From positions 1 through 8,701 of the forward strand of contig CAYXUS010000262.1 in assembly GCA_964468415.1 (NCBI GenBank): DNA of 8,701 nt. Direction: 5' to 3'. The stretch is from Caldithrix sp964468415 (lineage in GTDB: Bacteria > Calditrichota > Calditrichia > Calditrichales > Calditrichaceae). Positions 1 through 4,860 of the stretch are shown here, one piece after another. Below the pieces are notes generated by a model that searched no databases, was not told the DNA's origin, and was given only the letters and a program-made list of their open reading frames with translations. Position 1 is the stretch's first letter; every line of letters begins with the position of its first letter. The position numbers were made by a program, and so were the translations under genes.

Positions 1-532
1 TTTGGCTGCCAATGGGCACCAGCAGGCGTCCGCCGATCTTTAATTGTTCGAACAAATGTTCCGGAGCCTGCGGAGCGCCGGCCGTAAAAACAATGGCATC
101 GTAGGGCGCGTGCGCAGGCCAGCCCCGCGAGCCATCACCAATACGTATTAAAACCCGGTAAGTGCATCCCAGTTGTTTCATGCGGCGTTCGGCAAGCTGC
201 GCCAATTCACGGATCTTTTCCACCGAATACACATGGCATCCCAACCGGCAAAGCACCGCGGCCTGATAACCGGACCCCGTGCCAATTTCCAGAATTCGCT
301 CGCCTTCTTGCGGATCGAGAATTTGTGTCATCAAAGCCACCGTAAAGGGATGCGAAATGGTTTGGCCAAAGCCAATGGGCAAAGCTTTTTCGTCGTACGC
401 CTGCAATTCAAGGCCGGGCGCGACAAAATAATGGCGCGGCACTTTACGCATTGCTTCCAACACGCGGGAATTGCTAATTCCGTTCTGCCGTAAACGCTCG
501 ATCATTTCTTGCAACTTTTTGTCGTAAATCAT
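1..532 (-). CDS. pcm: Protein-L-isoaspartate O-methyltransferase, C-terminus cut by window edge
   Basis: This enzyme uses S-adenosylmethionine to methylate L-isoaspartyl residues that form in ageing proteins, starting their repair in the cytoplasm. The 177 visible codons are open without a stop. The family segment GQTISHPFTVALM lies at about residues 56-68, and SAM-binding motif I, LEIGTGSGYQ, at about 81-90. The acidic end of the next strand is VYSVEK at about 101-106, and a later DAIVFTAGAP is also typical. Family members are usually 205-225 residues, so roughly 30-45 are missing beyond position 1. The ATG at 532-530 overlaps the TGA of the upstream glycosyltransferase (ATGA). An AGGGAG site at 549-544, 11 bases upstream and inside that gene, supports this start and translational coupling. 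The family's usual SQP reads SHP here, a tolerated variant. Confidence 0.95.
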   Translation of the reverse strand, partial: MIYDKKLQEMIERLRQNGISNSRVLEAMRKVPRHYFVAPGLELQAYDEKALPIGFGQTISHPFTVALMTQILDPQEGERILEIGTGSGYQAAVLCRLGCHVYSVEKIRELAQLAERRMKQLGCTYRVLIRIGDGSRGWPAHAPYDAIVFTAGAPQAPEHLFEQLKIGGRLLVPIGSQ

Positions 533-1215
533 TTTTGCAGAAGCTCCCTGGCAATGATGGAAAGAAAACGAATGGTATCGTTGACGTGCTTTATGTACGA
601 TTTTTCACCGTTGTAAATCGTGGGAATGGGAACAAATTGCATGGTAAATCCCTGGCGTGCCGCCTTAACAATAAGTTCGGTTTCAATTTGAAACCCGTTC
701 TCCGTCAGGGCAATTTGTTCGAGAACCGCCCTTTTTAACAGGCGAAAACCGCATTGGCTGTCGTAAATGCGTTGTCCGGTAACCCACGAGGTAATCAACG
801 AAGAGACCGTATTGGAAAAGATGCGTAGTGCAGGCATCCGACCGACTTTTTCCGAACGGAATCCGATCCAGATATCGGCGGAATTACGCCGCGCATTTTC
901 TAAAAATTGCGGGATTGAAGCAACCGGATGCTGGCCGTCGGCGTCCATCAGTAAAAGGAAGGAACTGCCGCTGTTTTTCAGAAAATAATCGATTCCGCGG
1001 CGCAACGCACTTCCTTTTCCCCGATTCCGTTCAAGGCGAAGCAACGTTACGAAGGCGTTTTCTTCCGCCACCTGCGGTGTACCATCGGTGGAACCGTCAT
1101 CCACGACCAGCACATTTGCGGGAGGCTCGGTAAGCGCTTTGATTTGTGTCAGAATCGATGGAAGGGTCTTTTGGGCATTATACGCAGGTATTAAGATATC
1201 GTAACGAATGCTCAT
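529..1215 (-). CDS. GT2-family glycosyltransferase, DPM1/polyprenyl-phosphate type
   Basis: This is a GT-A fold family 2 glycosyltransferase of 228 residues, probably transferring a sugar from a nucleotide donor to a lipid-phosphate or glycan acceptor at the cytoplasmic membrane. The N-terminus ILIPAYNAQKTL (about 7-18) starts the fold. VVDDGSTDGT (37-46) is the nucleotide-sugar site, and MDADGQHP (90-97) holds the metal-binding DxD-like motif. DSQCGFRLLK (152-161) and ETELIVKAARQG (178-189) resemble dolichyl-phosphate-mannose synthase-like enzymes. There is no C-terminal membrane pair, so it is the short soluble form. The start ATG at 1215-1213 has an AAGGA about 11 bases upstream, and a promoter-like site lies at 1244-1275. 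It overlaps pcm by four bases. Donor and acceptor cannot be read from sequence; a role in envelope glycan or lipid-linked sugar synthesis is inference. Confidence 0.9.
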   Translation of the reverse strand: MSIRYDILIPAYNAQKTLPSILTQIKALTEPPANVLVVDDGSTDGTPQVAEENAFVTLLRLERNRGKGSALRRGIDYFLKNSGSSFLLLMDADGQHPVASIPQFLENARRNSADIWIGFRSEKVGRMPALRIFSNTVSSLITSWVTGQRIYDSQCGFRLLKRAVLEQIALTENGFQIETELIVKAARQGFTMQFVPIPTIYNGEKSYIKHVNDTIRFLSIIARELLQK

Positions 1216-1243
1216 TCAATGATTTTCCTTGATCTCATCTACC

Positions 1244-1275
1244 CAAAGGTAAAAAGGGATTTTCAACGAAGCAAA
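1244..1275 (-). promoter_or_regulatory. Bacteroidota-type promoter for the glycosyltransferase-pcm pair
   Basis: Read on the minus strand, TTTG (1275-1272) is followed by 20 bases and then TACCTTTG (1251-1244). This matches the Bacteroidota -33/-7 consensus TTTG...TAnnTTTG exactly. The expected transcript start near 1237 leaves a leader of about 20 bases before the ATG at 1215. The -33 element overlaps the T-tract of the tRNA terminator. No expression evidence is available. Confidence 0.55.
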
Positions 1276-1306
1276 AAATAAAGGGGATTGAATGACTCAA
1301 TCCCCT
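1273..1306 (-). terminator. Rho-independent terminator of tRNA-Pro
   Basis: The minus strand shows a perfect 10-base-pair stem, AGGGGATTGA paired with TCAATCCCCT (1306-1297 and 1291-1282), with a 5-base loop. It is followed by TTATTTTTT (1281-1273). It begins 5 bases after the encoded CCA of the tRNA, so it ends the tRNA transcript and insulates the next gene. Confidence 0.9.
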
Positions 1307-1311
1307 GCGTT

Positions 1312-1388
1312 TGGTCGGAGCGACTGGATTCGAACCAGCGACCCCTTGAACCCCATTCAAGTGCGCTTCCAGACTGCGCCACGCTCCG
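1312..1388 (-). tRNA. tRNA-Pro (anticodon GGG), CCA encoded
   Basis: A full cloverleaf of 77 bases can be folded by eye. The acceptor stem CGGAGCG/CGCTCCG (1388-1382 with 1322-1316) is perfect. The D stem is GCGC/GCGC and the anticodon stem is CTTGA/TCAAG around loop ATGGGGT. Anticodon GGG lies at 1354-1352, followed by G at position 37. The T arm is GCTGG-TTCGAAT-CCAGT with one G-T closing pair. The discriminator is A73 and the CCA end is encoded (1314-1312). C1-G72 with A73 is the bacterial proline identity pattern. GGG reads CCC and CCU codons. It is transcribed alone, with a promoter-like site just upstream and a strong terminator just downstream. Confidence 0.98.
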
Positions 1389-1396
1389 ATCAAAAT

Positions 1397-1428
1397 CTAA
1401 TTTAAAAATATTCCGCTTTGAATGCAAA
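1397..1428 (-). promoter_or_regulatory. Putative promoter of tRNA-Pro
   Basis: On the minus strand TTTG (1428-1425) is followed by exactly 20 bases and TAAATTAG (1404-1397), one mismatch from TAnnTTTG. The same bases can be read as a weak sigma-70 pair, TTGCAT-N17-TAAATT. The transcript would start at or just before the tRNA 5' end at 1388. The rest of the gap up to nadK (1429-1554) is rich in T-runs on the plus strand and has only weak hairpins. Confidence 0.45.
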
Positions 1429-1554
1429 TGGTTCGGCGCCTAATTTTTGTCTTTTTTGCGCCGTTTTTTCCAGGGCATCTGCCCCGCCTTTTTTCTCTAT
1501 TGGATGCAATTTTAATGCGCCGGGTTACCGGACCCTTCTGTTTTTTTACAGACT

Positions 1555-2481
1555 TTAATGCGCATTCTTGTAAGACCAGCGCTTCTTATCGCGAAAGTCT
1601 TCTCCCCAGTGTAGTTTGTTGCGCAAGGTATCGTAGAAGCTGCGTTCCTTCATTTTGATCAACTTAACCCGAAAATCGGCTTTGAAAATATCGAAACACG
1701 TCCCGCTGGGATAGCCGTCAATCAACTGCCCGTCGCGAAACAGCTTCACTTCCTTAAATTCCGTGTACACATCCAGATGAATTTTACTGGTGTCGGGCAC
1801 AACCACCGGCCGATTGGTTAGCGAATGCGGACAAATGGGATTGATGATGAAGGCATTGGTTTCCGGCACCATAATCGGCCCCCCGGCAGACAACGAATAG
1901 GCCGTCGAGCCGGTTGGTGAAGAAATAATCAGTGCATCGGCAATGTACGAGTTTAAGAGACAACCGTCCACCCTGGTTACAATTTCGATTACCCGGGAAA
2001 AGCCTGCTTTGTCGATCACAAAATCATTAAAGGCAAAATAGCTCTCTCCGGTCTCGGGAATTTCGCATTGCAGGAGGGAACGTTCTTCAATGAAATAGTT
2101 CCCTTTCAAATAGTTTTCCAGATGGGCGCACAACTCTTCGGGCAGAGTTTCGGCCAAAAAACCAAGGCCGCCCAGGTTAATGCCCATAATGGGAATTTCG
2201 CGTTGCCCCACCAATTGTACCGTACGCAACATGGTTCCGTCACCCCCGAGGGCCAGAATCATTTGCGCGGAATTGAGCAGTTCATCCAAAGAAACGACTT
2301 TCAAAAACTTAAACTTATTGTTTAAATATTTTGAACCGGAGGGACAAAGCAGGAATTCAACATCAAATTGTCGGGATTGCAAATTTTCGTTTTGCCAGTT
2401 TTCAAGAATTTCCAGCGGAACGACAATTTGCTCTTTTCGCGGATTAACCACGATGCCGATTACGTGTTTTTCTTTTTTCAT
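1555..2481 (-). CDS. nadK: NAD kinase
   Basis: NAD kinase phosphorylates NAD to NADP using ATP or polyphosphate in the cytoplasm and is the only route to NADP. At 308 residues the protein has a normal bacterial length. The signature GGDGTMLRT (79-87) is the conserved catalytic and nucleotide site. NLGGLGFLAE (102-111) follows, and the NDF at 152-154 corresponds to the family's conserved NE/ND pair that binds NAD. SPTGSTAYSLSAGGPI (188-203) is the second hallmark, followed by NPICPHSLTNRPVVVP (214-229). LRNKLHWGED near 287-296 is the usual C-terminal tail. The ATG at 2481-2479 begins 9 bases after the xseB stop, with no clear SD site, so translation is probably coupled. It is the last gene of the xseA-xseB-nadK block. 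I found no convincing terminator after its TAA. Confidence 0.97.
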   Translation of the reverse strand: MKKEKHVIGIVVNPRKEQIVVPLEILENWQNENLQSRQFDVEFLLCPSGSKYLNNKFKFLKVVSLDELLNSAQMILALGGDGTMLRTVQLVGQREIPIMGINLGGLGFLAETLPEELCAHLENYLKGNYFIEERSLLQCEIPETGESYFAFNDFVIDKAGFSRVIEIVTRVDGCLLNSYIADALIISSPTGSTAYSLSAGGPIMVPETNAFIINPICPHSLTNRPVVVPDTSKIHLDVYTEFKEVKLFRDGQLIDGYPSGTCFDIFKADFRVKLIKMKERSFYDTLRNKLHWGEDFRDKKRWSYKNAH

Positions 2482-2490
2482 TCGTCACTT

Positions 2491-2712
2491 TCAGAAATCA
2501 TTTAGCGTAAAATTGCCTTCACCATCTTTGGATAGTTTCTTGACTTTTTTCTCGGCAGTTTGCAATTTTTTCAGGCAAAATTGCACCAGCTTCTGCCCTT
2601 CTTCAAAGGCTTCGATGCTTTCGTCCAGTGAAATTTCGCCGCTTTCCAGACGTTCCACAATGCTTTCCAGCTTTTCCAGGGCCTGTTCGAATGTCAACTT
2701 CTGTTCGCTCAT
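2491..2712 (-). CDS. xseB: Exodeoxyribonuclease VII small subunit
   Basis: This is the small subunit of exonuclease VII, which with XseA degrades single-stranded DNA to acid-soluble oligonucleotides in both directions and helps process damaged DNA. The 73-residue length and all-helical, acidic composition fit the family. The signature FEQALEKLESIVERLESGEI (8-27) continues as SLDESIEAFEEG (28-39), and a lysine-rich helix closes it (49-62). Several small subunits decorate each large subunit through these helices. The ATG at 2712-2710 comes one base after the xseA stop, and no SD site is visible, so it is likely translated by coupling to xseA. The TGA lies 9 bases before nadK. Confidence 0.95.
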   Translation of the reverse strand: MSEQKLTFEQALEKLESIVERLESGEISLDESIEAFEEGQKLVQFCLKKLQTAEKKVKKLSKDGEGNFTLNDF

Positions 2713-2713
2713 T

Positions 2714-3913
2714 TTATTCTATCTTTGTAATTTTACTGACAATTTTTCCCTGAAATAACTCCGTCGTCAGGGTTTGATCGGCACGTGCCTCGTGCGAAGA
2801 CTTCACTACACGTCCGTCAATATACGTAATACTGTAACCTCTTTCCAGCACTTTCCTCGGATTTAAATTGGACAACCGCGCTGCCCATTGATCCACGCGT
2901 TGCTTTTTGAGCAAAAGGTCGCGTTGCACGTTTTTGTTTAACTGCGTGTGCAACTCGTCAACGCGCAAACTCAACTGATGCAACAAATCTTCGGGACGGC
3001 GCAGGCCGTAGCTACGCTGCAAGGCCAGCACCTGTTGACGATATTGGGCGATGCGATTCAGAACGGCGCGTTCCATTTGCCGGGCGTAGCGCAACACTTT
3101 TTGTTTTAATTCTACGTAATTGGGTACGGCCAATTCGGCGGCCGCCGAGGGCGTCGGGGCGCGAAGGTCGGCCACAAAATCGGCAATGGTAAAATCAATC
3201 TCGTGACCCACGGCAGAAATCACCGGAATTTTCGAATCGAAGATGGCCCGGGCCACCACTTCTTCATTGAAAGCCCAGAGGTCTTCCAGCGAGCCACCGC
3301 CTCTGCCGACGATTAAAACATCGACTTTCGCAAACTGGTTAAACTCATGAATTGCCTGGGCAATATCGGCCGCGGCTCCTTCGCCCTGTACCTGTACCGG
3401 ACGTAAAATAATTTGCACGTTTGGCGCCCGGCGTGTGAGCACGTTAATAATATCGCGAATTGCAGCGCCTGTTTCGGAAGTTACCACGCCAATTGTCTGC
3501 GGGAACTCCGGAATGGGCTTTTTGTGTTCGCGGTCGAACAGCCCTTCGGCCTCCAGCTTGCGTTTAAGCCGCTCAAATTCCATTTGCAGTCGTCCCAGTC
3601 CGGCCGGCTGGATGCGCAGAATATCAAAATTGTAACGTCCGCCGCGTTCGTACACCCGCACGTTTCCCAGCGCCTGCACGTGCATTCCGTCTTCCAATTC
3701 AAAATCAAGCTCGGCCACGCGGGAACGCCAGATTACCGCAGAAATCTGCGCAGTCGCATCTTTTAAAGTAAAATAATAATGGCCCGAAGAATGGGCCTTA
3801 AAATTAGACACTTCTCCTTCGAGCCAAAGGGTAGGAATGTTTTCTTCCAATAAAAATTTTATGGTTTGCGTTAGCTCGCTTACCGTAAAAATACGAATTT
3901 CGTCTGCCAGCAT
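2714..3913 (-). CDS. xseA: Exodeoxyribonuclease VII large subunit
   Basis: This is the catalytic subunit of exonuclease VII. An N-terminal OB-fold binds single-stranded DNA (about 8-102, including LWLEGEVSNFKAHSSGHYYF). The catalytic domain follows: IGVVTSETGAAIRDI (141-155), then VGRGGGSLEDLWAFNEE (202-218), and SAVGHEIDFTIADFVADLRA (233-252) with TPSAAAELAVP (254-264). A long coiled-coil region (about 265-350) is the surface that carries XseB, and LERGYSI (356-362) is the standard C-terminal motif. At 399 residues it is shorter than the E. coli protein (456) but complete. The ATG at 3913-3911 has an AAAGG seven bases upstream. A strong terminator ends 17 bases upstream of the ATG, leaving no room for a normal promoter between them, so expression may depend on read-through. 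Confidence 0.97.
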   Translation of the reverse strand: MLADEIRIFTVSELTQTIKFLLEENIPTLWLEGEVSNFKAHSSGHYYFTLKDATAQISAVIWRSRVAELDFELEDGMHVQALGNVRVYERGGRYNFDILRIQPAGLGRLQMEFERLKRKLEAEGLFDREHKKPIPEFPQTIGVVTSETGAAIRDIINVLTRRAPNVQIILRPVQVQGEGAAADIAQAIHEFNQFAKVDVLIVGRGGGSLEDLWAFNEEVVARAIFDSKIPVISAVGHEIDFTIADFVADLRAPTPSAAAELAVPNYVELKQKVLRYARQMERAVLNRIAQYRQQVLALQRSYGLRRPEDLLHQLSLRVDELHTQLNKNVQRDLLLKKQRVDQWAARLSNLNPRKVLERGYSITYIDGRVVKSSHEARADQTLTTELFQGKIVSKITKIE

Positions 3914-3929
3914 ACGATGGCCTTTATGT

Positions 3930-3966
3930 AAATAAAAAGAAAAGGCTCATGTAAAATGAACCTTTT
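3930..3966 (-). terminator. Rho-independent terminator between the small basic gene and xseA
   Basis: On the minus strand, arms AAAAGGTTCAT and ATGAGCCTTTT (3966-3956 and 3950-3940) form an 11-pair stem with one U-G wobble around loop TTTAC. CTTTTTATTT (3939-3930) follows. The stem begins inside the TAA of the 31-codon gene. On the plus strand the same pair is a C-A mismatch and no T-tract follows, so the signal is oriented to the minus strand. Confidence 0.82.
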
Positions 3967-4060
3967 AGCGGATTTTCTTTTTATGACGATTTTTTCTCAG
4001 GCGTTTTTTCCGCTTGTGGGTTGCCATTTTTGCACGTTTTCTTTTGCGTCCGCAAGGCAT
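3965..4060 (-). CDS. 31-residue COX24/mS38-like basic protein, putative small ribosomal protein
   Basis: A small ORF begins MPCGRKRKRAKMATHKRK and continues KRLRKNRHKKKIR, with about two thirds Lys/Arg/His. The core KMATHKRKKRLRKNRHK matches my memory of the AURKAIP1/COX24 C-terminal domain family. In mitochondria that family is ribosomal protein mS38, and in bacteria it appears as tiny conserved proteins in the Bacteroidota/Chlorobi group. By analogy it would bind 16S rRNA in the 30S subunit; this role is inference. The ATG at 4060-4058 has a strong AAAGGAG site ending 10 bases upstream. It lies 24 bases after the zinc-ribbon/TPR gene and its TAA is fused to a terminator, so it is the last gene of that transcript. 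It is easily missed because of its length. Confidence 0.85.
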   Translation of the reverse strand: MPCGRKRKRAKMATHKRKKRLRKNRHKKKIR

Positions 4061-4084
4061 GTTCGATCGTCTCCTTTCGTTTGG

Positions 4085-4819
4085 TTACGAATTTTTCAGA
4101 TGTTCTTTTGCTTGTTTAATAAATTCCCGTGCACTTGCTGCCTCCCGGGAATTCGGATAAAGTTTTACGAGCGTTTCCCAGCTTTTGACGGCACCGTTAA
4201 AATTGCCCATATTAAACTGGATAACGCCTTTGTTAAATAGTGCCAGCCGGTGATTGGGCTGCACACTTAATGCTTTGTCTACGAAAAATAAGGCCGAATC
4301 CAATTTTTGCGTATTGAAATAGGCCACACCCAAATCGATCAATACTTCTACGCTTGAGGGAGCAAAAGCCAGAGCGCGTTTGTAATTCGGGATAGCCAAA
4401 TCAAAAAGGCCGATGTCAAAATAGTTATTGGCCAATTCGGTCAACAACCGCGCATCATTCGGATTTGTTTTCAACGAATCTTTAATGGCCTGAATTTTAG
4501 CCATCTTTTCCATGCTGGGATGGTCCGATGGCATCTCTTGCCCGCTTGTCTGCGTTTGCAGGGCAGCCACCTTTTTCTCCAATGAGATGGCATTTCTTTT
4601 CAAAATCAAAAGAACCAGAAATAAGGCCACAAGAAAGCTGAGCGTTAATAACAAATACGAATTTGTTTTTGTTCCCTTATCTGCCGCCGTTCCTTTCTTG
4701 CCGGGAGCTTCCGTTAAAGGAGCACCACAATTCATGCAAAACCTGGCGGAATCAAGATTTTCCGTTCCGCATTTCGGGCAAATTTTTGCGATAATCCGCT
4801 CCTTTGTGTCTGTAATCAA
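4085..4819 (-). CDS. Zinc-ribbon, single-membrane-span, TPR-repeat protein
   Basis: Residue numbers use the TTG at 4819-4817 as residue 1. A four-cysteine zinc ribbon comes first, CPKCG...FCMNCG (C14, C17, C28, C31). A polar linker, one hydrophobic span (about 55-73) and a short coiled-coil-prone stretch (about 75-90) follow. At least three TPR-like helix pairs run from about 120 to 221, for example NDARLLTELANNYFDIGLFD and RLALFNKGVIQFNMGNFNGA. TPRs are protein-interaction scaffolds; the partner and precise job are unknown. The likely layout is a cytoplasmic ribbon with TPRs across the membrane, but topology is inferred. The true start may be the ATC at 4792-4790, which gives 235 residues beginning with the ribbon (see the start-site entry). 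It follows the transglycosylase after 41 bases and precedes the small basic gene. Confidence 0.85.
   Translation of the reverse strand: MITDTKERIIAKICPKCGTENLDSARFCMNCGAPLTEAPGKKGTAADKGTKTNSYLLLTLSFLVALFLVLLILKRNAISLEKKVAALQTQTSGQEMPSDHPSMEKMAKIQAIKDSLKTNPNDARLLTELANNYFDIGLFDLAIPNYKRALAFAPSSVEVLIDLGVAYFNTQKLDSALFFVDKALSVQPNHRLALFNKGVIQFNMGNFNGAVKSWETLVKLYPNSREAASAREFIKQAKEHLKNS
4790..4805 (-). promoter_or_regulatory. Strong SD site pointing to an in-frame ATC start
   Basis: AAAGGAG at 4805-4799 is followed by six bases and ATC (4792-4790). Starting there the protein would read M-AKICPKCGTENLD, the usual form of zinc-ribbon N-termini. The only conventional start, TTG at 4819-4817, has no SD site and lies within about six bases of the predicted transcript start. 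An in-frame TAA sits nine bases upstream of that TTG. Confidence 0.4.
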
Positions 4820-4830
4820 ATTAGCTTATA

Positions 4831-4859
4831 ATTTTAATATTTATTACGGTTAAAGTCAA
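4831..4859 (-). promoter_or_regulatory. Near-consensus sigma-70 promoter for the zinc-ribbon/TPR gene
   Basis: On the minus strand TTGACT (4859-4854) is followed by 17 bases and TAAAAT (4836-4831), each one base from consensus. It begins two bases after the stop codon of the transglycosylase gene. The predicted transcript start is near 4825-4822, which makes the TTG at 4819 almost leaderless. Confidence 0.55.
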
Positions 4860-4860
4860 T

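Noticed and set aside
1435..1551. Possible terminator after nadK (GGCGC/GCGCC with an 18-base loop, GGGC/GCCC, GGGT/ACCC, CTGT/ACAG)
   Set aside because: Stems are only 4-5 pairs, and none is followed by a T-tract on the minus strand; two weak ones have T-runs on the plus strand, where there is no gene to end.
2180..2758. 192-codon plus-strand reading frame opposite nadK, xseB and xseA
   Set aside because: It is antisense to three well-supported genes, is Ser/Phe-rich as expected for the complement of such genes, and resembles no family.
3435..3708. Out-of-frame reading frames within xseA on both strands
   Set aside because: All lie inside the conserved catalytic region of xseA, which is intact in its own frame.
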